A stretch of 64,000 nucleotides of DNA from Ktedonospora formicarum (GCF_016587355.1 NZ_BNJF01000003.1:310001-374000); one strand, 5' to 3'; shown: positions 1-10,189, counted from the stretch's first letter. Notes: generated from the sequence alone by a model not told the origin. A program made the numbers and translations.

Positions 1-183
1 AGACGAGGCTATGCTAACATGGATTTTGGCTAGATGCATCGGCAGGTTATCTGACGAATCGTCAATGCCGATGATATAGCGGATCTCCTAGTTTTTGGTG
101 AACCGCTTTCAAAATACGTAATGATGGTCAGACTTCTCCCAAGAAATCTATCGCTCCGAAGATCAAGCATCATATAAAAGTCG

Positions 184-838
184 TTGACGCAGGATACGAA
201 AGGATTGATACAGAACGCACAGGATCGCTTCCATGCCATCCTCTCACCCCAACAGGACTGCTTTAAGCAGGCAGAGACACGCGCCTCCGAGGTCCTGGAG
301 CAGCGCTTCGGCAATCGGAAACATCTACAGCATCTCCAATGGCTCTTCGCACTTGGCGACGCCGTCGGCTTCGCGGCAAGATGCGCGCGCTCGAGGCGTC
401 GCTCACGCTGACGATGCACCTTCTCGACGATCTTGAGCACTCCCCTGACGAATCACCCTCCCTCGCCGCGCTCACAGACACGACAGACGCGTACACCCAG
501 AGCGCCTCCAGGGCCTCGACGCCCCCGTGACCGCGCTCCTGTGATCGACAGAAGTCTCCAAGCGTGCCCTGGCTCACTTTGAGGCTCAACTCCCTGAACT
601 CCATGCGCACCTGAGCAATGCCGCAGGCTGGTGTGAGGTGTTCTTTGTCCCCAAACGACGCGTCATGCCCCAACTCCATACCTTCCTCAAAGCCCTGGCG
701 AGCCTGCGTGAACGGGAGCTGCTGATCCCTGATGCCCCTCCCAAGCCCTTCCTGCCGTGGTCGTGCCCCTGCTCCTCCAAGGAGTCTCATCCACCAACCT
801 CCCGCGCCAGCCCATACGCCCTGAAGGAGCGACATCAT
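184..838 (+). pseudogene. Degraded coding remnant, unknown
   Basis: Three partly overlapping plus-strand reading frames (184-411, 339-530, 638-907) have protein-like, helix-rich composition but none is complete. They look like pieces of one gene split by frameshifts. The first piece starts at a TTG. I do not recognise the family. The GC-rich, codon-biased stretch ends abruptly near 838, where the sequence turns AT-rich, which suggests a recombination junction. It could instead be ordinary non-coding DNA with chance ORFs. Confidence 0.25.
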
Positions 839-911
839 CTAAAAGATGCTATACCAAAGCAAGGATATATTTCTACTGATAATAGGTTAGAAGATATTTA
901 TAGATAAAAAG

Positions 912-1160
912 ATGAATAAGCAGAAATTCGAGAATTCTATTTCCAACACGTACTTCAAAAGTGTCTTAGTCCTCACGTTGAGCAACGCAAGTCAGGCCTA
1001 CATCCATCCATTATTGGCAAAGGAAGTCGCAGATGTACTTCACGATTATGACGATCCACTGTTATGGAACCATTTGCACCGTGTACTCCTTGTATTCCAA
1101 AATACCATATGTTACATATATAGCAAGATTGAGTTGTTTGAATGGGAACTGATGCATTGA
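912..1160 (+). CDS. Hypothetical protein, 82 aa
   Basis: Short ORF with an ATG start and no convincing ribosome binding site (the upstream bases are an A-rich run). I recognise no domain. It sits in the AT-rich gap before the DinB gene and may be a chance ORF or the tail of a lost gene. Confidence 0.25.
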   Translation: MNKQKFENSISNTYFKSVLVLTLSNASQAYIHPLLAKEVADVLHDYDDPLLWNHLHRVLLVFQNTICYIYSKIELFEWELMH

Positions 1161-1194
1161 ATCCCACATCAAACGTGTAAATATTGGAGGTAAA

Positions 1195-1725
1195 ATGCCA
1201 ACACGCACGGAAATTCTGGAAAACCTTAGCAGATCGCAAGAGCAACTCTTTATCCACTTCCGGGCATTGACACCTGAAGAACTGGAACGCCCATGTACAA
1301 AGAGTGCGCTCCCAAATGGCAAGCCCTGGCGACCAAAGGATCACCTCGCGCATCTAGCGTTTATCGAACGAAAATTTCAGGGGATGATCCGCCTAACCAT
1401 CGAGGGCGAGACTGATCCGATTGGCTTTCGTACCAGGGTAGGCACGACAAATCTGGAAGAAGTGATTGCCTGGGTTCATCAACAGAATCAAGTCTATGTC
1501 GATGAGCATGCTGGCGACAGTCTGGAAGAAATATTTGCCAACCTGACCGCCACACGCCAGAAGAGTCTGGAACTCCTTGAGGAGCTTACCGACGAGCAGC
1601 TTACACTTCCCGTTCCTGGGGCTCCCTGGGCTGATGGAACCATTGGTGGTGTGTTGATTACCAATGCATCTCACTCAGTGATGCATACTACCTGGATCGA
1701 GGAAGGACTCCAGCAGCAGGCATAA
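1195..1725 (+). CDS. DinB-superfamily protein (ClbS/DfsB-like)
   Basis: This 176-residue protein has a DinB-like four-helix layout: an N-terminal helix followed by a W-x-PKDHLAHLA segment typical of the ClbS/DfsB-like and mycothiol-isomerase-like branch, and a late HSVMHTTWIEE motif. The two His-bearing helices would supply metal ligands. Family members are metal-dependent thiol or small-molecule transferases or hydrolases in the cytoplasm; the substrate here cannot be told. A strong Shine-Dalgarno (GGAGG) lies 6 bases before the ATG. The gene stands alone between degraded DNA and an IS3 fragment. Length is normal for the family. Confidence 0.8.
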   Translation: MPTRTEILENLSRSQEQLFIHFRALTPEELERPCTKSALPNGKPWRPKDHLAHLAFIERKFQGMIRLTIEGETDPIGFRTRVGTTNLEEVIAWVHQQNQVYVDEHAGDSLEEIFANLTATRQKSLELLEELTDEQLTLPVPGAPWADGTIGGVLITNASHSVMHTTWIEEGLQQQA

Positions 1726-1830
1726 ACGTGTGAAATTTTTCAAAGCCCACTGCTCTATCTTGAGCTTCCCCCAGTCTGGTCCAGTCGGGAAACATGGATT
1801 ATACGAGAAAGGATGCAAGGGGAATGGATC

Positions 1831-2028
1831 ATGCCGAAAGAGCAAAGAACACTCACGAAAGCATGTAAGCTTGAAGGGTTACGATTGGCTGAGACGAGCG
1901 GAAAGTCCATCAGCGAAATAACTCGTGATCTGGGAGTAAATGATAGTGCCATTCAACAGTGGGAGAAATGGAAAAAAGAAGGAGATCTCAAACAAGAGCG
2001 AGGAGTCATTGGAATTGTTTCTGGGTGA
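1831..2028 (+). pseudogene. IS3-family OrfA fragment (HTH)
   Basis: The frame from ATG 1831 encodes a helix-turn-helix of the IS3 OrfA/transposase_8 kind (KACKLEGLRLAETSGKS, then a GVNDSAIQQWEKW recognition helix). It stops after about 65 residues where OrfA normally has about 100, and the leucine-zipper part is missing. No complete OrfB follows; the next 400 bases hold only scattered remnant-like codons. A dead IS fragment. Confidence 0.6.
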
Positions 2029-2468
2029 AACGATCAAATGGATGCCTTTGAAGGGTAGGTCATTGCTTTCACTGTGATCAGGATACTCGTCAAACGAGCC
2101 TATCAAAAGCAATATCCATAGATCCGTCTTTCAGCCAGCCAGCACGACTATTTGCATGAATTTCACCGAGCCATGCCTCTCATTTTCGATGTCTATATAC
2201 AAAGGAGAGATGAAGCACACTTCATCTCTCCTGCAATGAAAAGGCAATTATTCTTCTTGAGCCTCACCTACACCTCGCCCCTGAACAATCTCAAGCAATG
2301 TCTACTCTATTGCAGAGTGTCACTTACTCTATTGCAAGCCATGCATCTGCTCTAAGGTTATTCTACAATCCACAACATGTTCACATCAGGGTACAAGGAA
2401 TGCGGTCCAACTGGGTTCGTGTCCCGTTCAAGGATAGTCCAGCTATCTCTCCTTTAGAGAGCACACGT
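2029..2468. other. Gene-poor gap with a perfect hairpin
   Basis: I see no convincing gene. The first part may carry decayed IS3 OrfB sequence. A perfect 13-bp stem with a 4-base loop lies at 2203-2232 (arms AGGAGAGATGAAG and its complement). It has no T-tract, so it is a weak terminator candidate, possibly for the VOC gene converging from the right. Confidence 0.4.
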
Positions 2469-2894
2469 TCAGCCTTGGAAACCGGTTGCTTGCCCGACCT
2501 CAATGAGATAGTTGTCAGGGTCACGCATGTAGCAGCGAATCTCTCTGCCGTGATCCTTTGGCTCGGTCAGGAATTCGGCTCCTCTGCTTCGCCACTGCTC
2601 GTACGAAGCCCTAATATCGGCGACACGAATATTCAGGAAACTGGAAACCACATTGGAGTTCACGGGGGGACGAAGCGTCACAGTGGGTTTATCGTCCGTT
2701 GGGCCGCCACCGACGTTTACAATCAGCCAACTATTGCCAATCTGAATGATGGTGGGTTCCCCGCTGCGAACGACGGTACCTCCGAGAATGCGCACATAAA
2801 ACTCCGCTGAGCGGTTCACATCCGCGACGGTCAAGAAGTGTGTCAAGACAAAGCCTTCTTTGGGAGGCAATTGATAGTCTTCTCTGTTGCTCAT
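2469..2894 (-). CDS. VOC-family (glyoxalase/bleomycin-resistance-like) protein
   Basis: This 141-residue protein has a typical vicinal-oxygen-chelate pattern: an N-terminal LTHFLTVADVNRSAEFYVRILG strand-helix unit and a C-terminal RDPDNYLIEVGQ metal-ligand strand. VOC proteins bind a divalent metal and act as isomerases, dioxygenases or drug-binding proteins; the substrate is unknown. The start is ATG 2894. It is a stand-alone gene next to an IS630 element. Confidence 0.85.
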   Translation of the reverse strand: MSNREDYQLPPKEGFVLTHFLTVADVNRSAEFYVRILGGTVVRSGEPTIIQIGNSWLIVNVGGGPTDDKPTVTLRPPVNSNVVSSFLNIRVADIRASYEQWRSRGAEFLTEPKDHGREIRCYMRDPDNYLIEVGQATGFQG

Positions 2895-3094
2895 GGTCCT
2901 TTCCCTTCTCGCTTGTTTTTCTTGAGTTGATGAGTCTCACCACATCTCCAAACCACACAAACATTGCTGCTTTCTGTCAGAGTAACACACGACGGGTTAC
3001 TCTACCTGAGAAAACGCATTTTGCGATCTTCAGTATCCTGATTGAAAGTTTCGGCTTTTGTTCTTCAGTCAGAAACCATTGCTTAACATGTTCC

Positions 3095-4226
3095 TAAGTA
3101 CACTCAACTAACTTTTTGGGCATTGGAACCAATCACTGACAGCATTTTTTCCGGGCACTGGTTAAAGCGGTCGAAGCAATCTTGGGCCGCCGTCAGCAGT
3201 GCCTGCTTGGTCTCAAACAATTCACAATGGGTAACTTCGCGACGAAAATGCCGCCAGAGCATTTCAATAGGATTGAGCCAGGGGCTATAGGTTGGCAGAT
3301 AGAGCAAGATGAGCCGTCCAGCTGCCGCTCGCACAACTTCTTCCACTTCATCATCCTCATGCGTACCAGCATTATCCCAGGCGACATACATGGTTCCAGT
3401 TGGATGCTTCTCAACCAGGACTTCCAGCAACTGAGCAATCTCCTTTCGGCGCTTGCGACGCTGAAACTGGACCACCGTTTCACCCGTATGATAGTTCACA
3501 GCTCCAATGCCATAATACTTGTCCGGCTGCTTGGGCGTTGGGATCATGACCTGCCGTCCTTTTCGGCTCCACATCGCACGCAACGTTGGAAACCAACTGA
3601 GATTGAACTCGTCGGCATAATAAAAGACGTCTCCCTCTTTTAGACCGTCACGCGCCTCTTCGATCGTCTTTTTTTTTCCAGATACTCTGGATCAGGGCTA
3701 CTTACTTTGTGTTGAGGACGCGAGAGCACGACCTCTCCGGCTTTGAGCACCTGACGCACGGTTTCGATGGACGCTCGAATGCCTGTTTGTTCTGCCATGT
3801 AATCGGCGAGCCGTTGCAATGCCCACATCGAATATGGCTGATCTAAGCTGCGGGGCCGACGCCGGACTGCTGCCAAGACCTGCTCTTTGTACGCTTGCGT
3901 GATCTTTGGCGGAGGACCAGGCATAGGTCGATCTTTCAACCCTTCAATTCCTTCCGCCATCCAACGTTTGAGCCAGTTGCGGACCGTTTGGGTCGCTTCC
4001 CGCACAATGGGAGCAATGACCGACACTCTCAGTTGCTGTTCTCCGGCGAGCAAGATGATTTGAGCCCGGGTACGCAGTCGCGGGTCTTTTGTCGTTCGGT
4101 ACAGTTTCTCTAACGCTTCCAACTCTTCTGTTGTCAGGGACGGTATCTCCAGGGGCGCTCGCATGGATCCCTCCATTTTTTCTGACAGTTTACCTCATTT
4201 CACAAAACATTGCTTGATTGTACTTA
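3095..4226 (-). mobile_element. IS630-family insertion sequence (copy 1)
   Basis: The element is bounded by imperfect inverted repeats (left TAAGTACACTCAAC at 3095, matching the complement of the right end at 4213-4226, which reads TAAGTACAATCAAG). TA dinucleotides at both edges fit the known TA target of IS630. It contains one transposase read in two frames. Confidence 0.75.
3104..4176 (-). CDS. IS630 transposase, probably made by -1 frameshifting
   Basis: The N-terminal frame (4176-3640, 178 aa) carries the winged-HTH half (LRTRAQIILLAGE, TQTVRNWLKRW). The C-terminal half (to 3104) carries the DDE_3 domain, with YYADEFNLSW, VAWDNAGTHED and YSPWLNPIEMLWR supplying the acidic residues. The switch falls on a run of nine A (minus strand) at 3677-3669. 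A -1 slip there joins the halves into one protein of about 350 residues, the usual family length. A programmed slip is known for IS630 relatives, so I treat the gene as potentially functional. Confidence 0.8.
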
Positions 4227-4470
4227 GTGCAATCTCAGGAGACCTGATGTGTAAGAGAGAGCATCCCTCATCTTCGTTGGATACAGGAACGCTGGCTCTA
4301 TTGCACTACATGGCTCTGGAACCTGCACGAGCGCTGACCTTGGCAGGAAGCATAGCCTAGAAAGAGAGCCCCTGCAAGAGTCAATTTTGCACATTTCATG
4401 GTATCATTTGCTGGAGACTTCCTTAGTTCCAGCTCATTGGGATTGAAACGGGCGCAATTCGGCCAAAAAA

Positions 4471-5178
4471 TTGAACAAGTGGAGAGTGTCAGTGGAGACA
4501 GAGGAAGGCCGGTCCGTTGGCCTTTTTGGGCTGTTTCATCGCGCATGTGTGAAGCAGGGCGATACCTCGTCATATGAGCGAGGAGGCCGCAGCTATCTGC
4601 GATGGGGGCTCAATGCATTGTGGTGCCTGAGGCAGGCCAATCTCAAACCTGGGCAGAAAGTTCTCATCTACGGTGCTTCAGGAGCCATTGGCACCGCAGG
4701 AGTTCAGCTAGCCAGATCCTTTGGCGCTGACGTCACAGCGGTGTGCAACACGAAGCACCTTGAACTTGTGAAATCGCTGGGAGCGAACCAGGTCATCGAC
4801 TATACACAGGAAGACTTCACCAAGAACGATCAAACATATGACATCATCTTCGATGTAGTCGGCAAGCATTCATTCAGGCGGTGCAAGGACCGCCTTTCGA
4901 AGGGCGGCAGCTATCTGGCAACCGATGGGCTCAAAAATCTCTTCCTGGCGCTGTGGACCTCGTGGATTGGAGAGAAGAAAATCATCTTCTCGATCCCACC
5001 TCGCTACACGAAAGAGGACGTCTGCCATCTCAAAGAACTTATCGAGGCCAAGAGATACCGCACAGTCATTGATCGGTATTACAAACTAGAAGAGGTGGTT
5101 GATGCAACTCGGTACGTCGAAACAGAGCAGAAGACAGGAAACGTCATCCTCATCGTTACTAACAACCACAGGACATGA
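4471..5178 (+). pseudogene. Zinc-type alcohol dehydrogenase/quinone oxidoreductase (MDR) remnant
   Basis: The C-terminal two thirds of a medium-chain dehydrogenase are readable from about 4600: a Rossmann motif (VLIYGASGAIGTAGVQLA), LGANQVIDY and the FDVVGK strand. The N-terminal GroES-like substrate domain is missing. The expected junction segment (MSEEAAAICDGG, about 4575-4610) is in a different frame from the rest, with a further break upstream. The gene is truncated and frameshifted. When intact such enzymes are cytoplasmic NAD(P)H-dependent reductases. Confidence 0.75.
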
Positions 5179-5186
5179 GTCTGCCA

Positions 5187-5597
5187 TCACGCGGACTCGC
5201 AGGGCAGCATGTCATTGATCCGATAGAGGCTCGCGTTGCTGAGGTTAGCTTCCTGGAGATCTGGTGCGAGCAGTTCTGCCTTGTTGAGTTTGGCTTGGCG
5301 GAGATCCGCCCTGCACATGTTGGTGGCAGTGAGGATAGTTCCATAGAGATAAGCGCCTCTGAGATGTGTCTCATTTAGGCGGGCTCTAGCAAGGTTCGCT
5401 CAACTGAGATGGGCTCCCCTCAGAGAAGCTTTGCTGAAATTGGTAAATCTAAGATCGGCATGTCCGAGATTCACTCGATTGAGCTTGACGTGACGGAGAT
5501 CGGCTTCACGCAGATCTATATACTCCTCTACATGCTCACTCCGCCAACAATTCCATCCCCCCTGTCTGGGCAAAGCGAACTGCTCTTCGTTCGCCAT
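5187..5597 (-). pseudogene. Pentapeptide-repeat protein with in-frame stop
   Basis: From ATG 5597 the minus strand encodes a run of A(D/N)LXX repeats (LREADLRHVKLNRVNLGHAD). A TGA at 5402-5400 interrupts the frame, after which the same frame continues with the same repeats (ANLARARLNETHLRGAYL ... ADLRQAKLNKAELL ... ANLSNASL) to a stop at 5187. This is a single nonsense mutation in a protein of about 136 residues. Pentapeptide proteins form right-handed beta-helices; the role here is unknown. Confidence 0.8.
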
Positions 5598-5847
5598 CCG
5601 ATTCCTTTCTTTGGCCTCGTTCCATTGAAGCGCTATGCGTCAGGCAGAAAAACAACTCTTGCCCCACAAACATTACGCATGTCATTCTGCTTACCTCACT
5701 ATCCGCAATAGCTTTTTATATCAAGATTGTAAGAATAGCCTCCTCCTTTCCTCCTCTGCTTCTTCAAGCCCAAGGATATCTTATATGAGGCAATCACCTC
5801 TGAGCACAAACAGGTGTCATCATTTTGTAAAACTAGTTTTTACACTT
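5598..5847. other. Intergenic gap before the IS982
   Basis: AT-rich, with no gene or clear signal seen. It may hold the promoter of the pentapeptide-repeat gene (minus strand). Confidence 0.3.
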
Positions 5848-6859
5848 ACGCTTTGTGCTAAAGGCTGAAAAAGAAAGAGAACTGTAGTACGCTTTGGTTT
5901 GTAAGCAAAAACAACCAAGGAGCGTACCTATGATGCTTGACAAAGCAACAGTTCTCACCACCCTTTTTACCATAGTTGACGATACAATGAAAGGGTCAAC
6001 CGTGATCCAAGAAGCCTTACAGCGGCCTGGAAGAGCGCCACATCTCTCCGATAGCGAGTTGGTGACCATCGCGCTCTATCAGGAACTCATTGGCGAACCA
6101 CGAGAGGACCACTTCTTCCGACTGTATCAAGCAACGCTGCGAGTCTTCTTTCCTGGACTCAACGAACGTAGCCGCTACAATCGTCGCAAGCGTGCGCTCT
6201 GGTCAGTGATTCTCGCCATCCGTTCAAGCTTGCAACTGGTGCAAGAGGGCCTCTTGTTGGAAGAGACGGCTGCCATTGACTCAGCTCCTGTTCCCTGCGT
6301 GAGCTACAAACGCAGCAAACGAGCAAGCGATTTTGTTGGTCATGCCGATTATGGGATTTGTAGCAGCAAAGCCATGAAGTACTTTGGCTTCAAATTGCAT
6401 ACCGTCGTGAGCCTCACTGGTCTCATTCTCGGCTTTGTGCTCACCAAAGCCAGCCTCTACGATAATCAGCCAGTCGTCGATGTGCTGGACTCGTTTCCTC
6501 ATCACCTCCAGCGATTGTTGGGAGATGGAGCCTACAATGATGCCGCTCTTGAGAGGTATCTTGAACAGCATCGTTCCCTTGTTTTGTTGTCTCCTGCAAA
6601 AAACAACCAGACGGCAAAACGGGCAGAGGCTGACCAAAAGCAGCTCAACCGGTTACGCTTGATCTGTGAAACCGTCAATGCTCAGTTACAAGAACAAATG
6701 CATCTCTCCAGACACTCTGCCAAAAGCCTCTGGGGGCTGATCACCCGGATTGCAACGAAGGTCACTGCACAGAGTGCTGCGATGATGGTCAACGTCCTTT
6801 TAGGGAGGCCTGCCCTCCAATTAGCTGATCTGGCTGTCTAAACCATTAGCACAAAGCGT
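5848..6859 (+). mobile_element. IS982-family insertion sequence, complete
   Basis: Perfect 14-bp terminal inverted repeats (ACGCTTTGTGCTAA at 5848-5861 and its complement at 6846-6859), extending to 17 bp with one mismatch, flank a single intact transposase. Total about 1012 bp, normal for IS982. I could not see a clean target-site duplication in the AT-rich flanks. Confidence 0.9.
5930..6841 (+). CDS. IS982 transposase
   Basis: An uninterrupted DDE transposase of about 303 residues. It shows the IS982 order: LSDSELVTIALYQELIG near the N-terminus, AIDSAPVPC (first Asp), FGFKLHTVVSLTGLILGFVLT, LLGDGAYND (second Asp), and a late LSRHSAKSLWGLITRIATK segment. The ATG at 5930/5933 follows an AAGGAG Shine-Dalgarno, so the longer upstream start is unlikely. 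Probably active, since both inverted repeats are intact. Confidence 0.9.
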   Translation: MMLDKATVLTTLFTIVDDTMKGSTVIQEALQRPGRAPHLSDSELVTIALYQELIGEPREDHFFRLYQATLRVFFPGLNERSRYNRRKRALWSVILAIRSSLQLVQEGLLLEETAAIDSAPVPCVSYKRSKRASDFVGHADYGICSSKAMKYFGFKLHTVVSLTGLILGFVLTKASLYDNQPVVDVLDSFPHHLQRLLGDGAYNDAALERYLEQHRSLVLLSPAKNNQTAKRAEADQKQLNRLRLICETVNAQLQEQMHLSRHSAKSLWGLITRIATKVTAQSAAMMVNVLLGRPALQLADLAV

Positions 6860-7148
6860 ATTTATTTTTTTGCATACATCCTTATTACTAGCTTGACAAT
6901 ACTGATAATTATAATTCATAATCTTCCTAAGATGCTCGTGGAGTGGAGTGCCCCCCAAGACTCACATTTGGTGAATATTGCCCCCAATCATGAACAGTAC
7001 AGCCATTGGCAACAGATCAAACCGCTCCACAAGCGAACATGTGAACACCATTTTGTCAATTCGGCACGGGAGAAAACAGGCAAATTGAGGACACCGTTAG
7101 CTCCTGCAATCCTTGTAAGAGAGAGCTCTTTTGGAGTAGGATAGACGT
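6860..7148. other. Gap with no supported gene
   Basis: One 83-codon frame (6893-7144) is open but has no family likeness or ribosome binding site. I treat it as chance. Confidence 0.4.
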
Positions 7149-7469
7149 ATGGCTATGACCAACAATGACATTTCCGGTGGTGTTGTCCACGAATTGCCAG
7201 AGGATTTACGACAAGCCCTCGCTTCTGACGCGGAGGCGCTAGCGGCATGGGAGAATCTTACGCCTCTTGCGCGTAACGAATGGATATGCTGGGCGATCTC
7301 CGTAAAAAAACCAGAAACCAGAAGGCAGCACGTTGAAAGGGTACGCACGGAACTCAAAGAGGGAGTGCGTCGGCCTTGTTGTTGGATAGGCTGTATTCAC
7401 CGCACCGACAAGCCAATAAGCCCGTCGGTTCAGTGGGTGCTCGAGAAACGAACGAAAAAGTCATCATAG
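7149..7469 (+). CDS. YdeI/OmpD-associated (OmdA) family protein
   Basis: This 106-residue protein matches the C-terminal OmdA (YdeI) region: LPEDLRQALASDAEALAAWENLTPLARNEWICWA, then ISVKKPETRRQHVERVRTELKEG. In some bacteria relatives are linked to bacteriocin or stress protection; the mechanism is unclear. The C-terminal tail after residue 75 (CCWIGCIHRTDKP) also looks plausible. Start at ATG 7149; a second ATG at 7155 is also possible. Monocistronic. Confidence 0.8.
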   Translation: MAMTNNDISGGVVHELPEDLRQALASDAEALAAWENLTPLARNEWICWAISVKKPETRRQHVERVRTELKEGVRRPCCWIGCIHRTDKPISPSVQWVLEKRTKKSS

Positions 7470-7602
7470 ATGATGGCTTTCATAGAATAAGGGCTCATTT
7501 GCTTGTGACTTGTTCAGCTTCACAGCTTCCAGAATGAGTGTTTGTAATATGGCTTCATTGATAGTACTCGTCCGTTTTTTTGGCCGCACATGACGTGCAG
7601 TC

Positions 7603-7630
7603 TCAATTCACGGGCAAGCCCGTGAATTGA
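7603..7630. repeat. 28-bp perfect palindromic hairpin
   Basis: Arms TCAATTCACGGGC and GCCCGTGAATTGA pair perfectly around a 2-base centre. This is the kind of stem seen at the right ends of IS200/IS605 elements or in REP-like repeats. It may also end transcription from the gene at 7149. Confidence 0.6.
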
Positions 7631-7851
7631 CGAGTTTTGAGGACCGTGAGCCGCTGGTAGAGTGAGTTCTCAAGCATCAAATCGTTGTGCTGTTCATGAT
7701 TGAGGCAACCTGCTCGCTCAGAGGGCAAAATCCAATAGGCCAGGCTCAGTAACGCAACCGCCCCAATCTCGCAGAAAATCAACAACCATGCCAGACATCC
7801 CAATCCCGGTGCGTACCCATAAGCATGTTTCGTTCTTATCGCAGAAAACAA
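7631..7851 (-). CDS. Possible small membrane protein
   Basis: A TTG-started frame encodes one clear hydrophobic segment (CLAWLLIFCEIGAVALLSLAYW) and ends inside the 28-bp hairpin. No strong ribosome binding site. It could be a fragment of a larger membrane protein or chance. Confidence 0.25.
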
Positions 7852-8033
7852 ATGAATGATATTGTTTCCTTGGGAAATCGCCTACTATTACTTCTTATGG
7901 ACTATTGTACTTGTATTTCTATTATCATTGGTGTCTCGAAGAGGCATGACGGCTTTCCTCTGAACCAGCTGTGTCCAAGGCAAAAAAAGTCCCCCTGTGC
8001 CCGCATCAGGTGCGAGGAGAGCAAGAGAAGAAG

Positions 8034-9276
8034 CTAGGCGACGTGCTGCGGCGTCAAATCGACATGATACCCAAGCCGTTCCAGTTGCTTGACCAATCGC
8101 TGTTGTTTCTCCTGTTGATCGCGTTTCGTAAAGTAGTCTTCCCCTTTTTCTTCATAGGGTTGCCCTGTCGTGAGCATCTGATAGTAGATCAGCAGGATGC
8201 TGTGTCCCACTGCTACCGCAGCATGTTTGATCCCCCGGCCCTTGCTCATCCGCCGAAATTGTGCTCCCAGGTACGTCTTGGTCTTTCCGGCAGCGTGAGC
8301 GGCTTGCACCAGGATGGTTTTGGCGTGCCGATTCCCTTTGCGTGTCCGCCCACTCATCCTCTTGCCTCCACTTTCGTGTTGTCCTGGGCAGATGCCCACC
8401 CAGGAGGCGAGATGGGCTGCATCTGGGAAGGTCCCCAGATCCCATCCGATCTCGGCAAAGAGCGTTTCCAGCACACGCTGACTAACCCCAGTGATCGCGT
8501 CAAGCCGTTCCATCGTTTCCTTCTGAGGGGCTAAGCGCTCCTCGATTTCGCGATCCAGCCGGGCAATGCGACGTTCAAGGTGCTCGACCATCAAGAGGTG
8601 TTCCCCTAACAAGAAGCAGTGATGGGCTCGCATGCATCCTTGCAAGGCAGGAACCAGAGCATCTCGTTTGCTTGGGATACGTCGCAGCGCCAGATCAGCC
8701 AACACCTCGGGCCTCGCCTCCCCGGCGGCCAAGGCATGGAGAATGTCACGTCCCGTTTTGCACATCATGTCGGCGAAGATGGAACTCAGCTTGATGTTGG
8801 TTTCCTCCAGCAATTTGTGGATACGGTTCACATGACGCGTTCGCTCTTGCTTGAGATTGCTGCGATAGCGGGTCAGATCGCGCAAGTCGCGCTGGGGTTG
8901 AGGTGGAATGAAGGAGGCTTTGAGGAGGCCATGTTGCAACAAATCAGCAATCCATTGGGCATCTTTGGTGTCGGTTTTGCGACCAGGGACTGCCGCGCAT
9001 GTGCTGGGCATTGACCAACACGATCTCGAAGAGCCCCTCCATCAGGTTGAAAATTGGCTTCCAATAGACCCCCGTGGACTCGAGGGCCACATGCGTGCAG
9101 TGGGCAGCTTGGAGCCAATCAACCAAGCGGAGGAGATCAGGGGTGAGCGTGGAGAAGCGTTGAAGCTCTTTGTGCTGCTTGCCATCCTCGGTATACCAGA
9201 TCAGACACGCAACCACGAAGCGCTTGTGAACATCAAGACCGCAACAACATTGGTAAAGCACATGCATGGCAACCAC
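8034..9276 (-). pseudogene. IS110-family transposase, frameshifted
   Basis: The N-terminal DEDD (RuvC-like) part runs from 9276 (CCGLDVHKRFVVACL, VALESTGVYWKPI). The rest is in another frame from about 9008 (GRKTDTKDAQWIADLL, then the C-terminal transposase_20 half with ITGVSQRVLETLFAEIG and ASWVGICPG). The join after VNAQHMR needs one fewer base than present (an extra G near 8997). Otherwise full length, about 410 residues. IS110 elements lack usual inverted repeats, so the ends are not defined. Dead unless the indel is a sequencing error. Confidence 0.85.
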
Positions 9277-9413
9277 CCTCCTTGGTGAAACAGAGAGACG
9301 TTGGTGGGTGAAAGGTCACCAATGGGGTATCTGCACAGATGATACTTTCCTCTTCGTGCTTCCTCTCAAGGAGCGACATGCGGTGGTGCATTTCGATACC
9401 CAGGAACATCTTT

Positions 9414-9783
9414 TTAGCCAAGCTCAAGGCTTAACAAGCGTGAACTTCGTCCTGCGCGTTGGGACCCTTCCTTCCAAGTATACCTTGGTTCATCCGCGGT
9501 GGTGCTCCGAAGGAGCATGCCTCTTTTTAGGATGTCACGCTCCTGCCTCAAGACCTCAATTTCTCGGCGTAAGCGGCGTATCTCCTCAGCTTCTAGCTGC
9601 ACATGTCCGCTGCCTATGAAGGCTTGTTCTCTGTTGGCCGCGAGTTCTGAGCACCAGCGGCTCAGCGTACTCATCGCTATCCCTAAGTCTTCAGCTACCT
9701 CTCTGTGATTTTCCACTCATTTTCACTAACTGCACGGCTTCTTGCTTCAATGTCTTGTCGTATGTCTGTCCCATTGCCATCAT
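9414..9783 (-). pseudogene. IS3-family OrfA fragment
   Basis: From ATG 9780 the frame reads a typical OrfA start (YDKTLKQEAVQLVKMSGKS), then shifts by one base into EVAEDLGIAMSTLSRW and the coiled-coil RRLRREIEVLRQERDILKR. The usual C-terminus and all of OrfB are missing, apparently cut off near the IS110 remnant. Confidence 0.75.
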
Positions 9784-10189
9784 TTCCTCACTTCTTCTAC
9801 GACTCTTCACATTCAGTTTATTGCGTCATCCAAACCGGGACAAGTACACTCCGGCTCCTTTCCACGCTCTCTGGCCTCCTCCTGTTCTGCTTTCCTCGCC
9901 TTCTGCTCTATCCCTCTTCTCCTCTTCTTTCCCACAAAAAACGCTTCCCTCTCGGTGGAAGCGCCTCTCTGACTCCTTCCCCTCATCCAACCCCTCCCCC
10001 CACAGACATCACCTCACCACTCTCTCTCCTCCCCATGGCCTACTCTTCTTTCGCATTTTCTGCCAATTAGCCTACTTTCTTTTTATCAACAACAGTCTGC
10101 ACGCAGACCGCTTTTCCCCCGCCTCTCTTCCTTCTCTTTGGCACACTTTTCTTTGGCATTCTCTCTCGATACCTCTCCAGCCACTTTAG
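9784..10189. other. Strongly pyrimidine-rich (plus strand) non-coding block
   Basis: About 400 bases dominated by C and T on the plus strand (long CTCCTCTTC-type runs). The open frames here (for example 9755-10189) consist of Ser, Leu, Pro and Phe repeats imposed by the composition and match nothing I know. No promoter or hairpin is seen. Confidence 0.5.

Noticed and set aside
263..838. 191-codon minus-strand frame
   Set aside because: Antisense of the plus-strand remnant; composition is Arg/Ser/Gly-rich as expected for a shadow frame.
2298..2810. 170-codon plus-strand frame opposite the VOC gene
   Set aside because: The minus strand encodes a clear VOC protein; this is its antisense shadow.
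4437..4456. CRISPR-repeat-like ending (GGGATTGAAAC) near 4440
   Set aside because: Only a single copy with no second repeat at a plausible distance; it lies in the decayed alcohol dehydrogenase region, so it is probably chance.
9755..10189. 144-codon open frame in the pyrimidine-rich block
   Set aside because: Its Ser/Leu/Pro/Phe content follows from base composition; no domain, no ribosome binding site.
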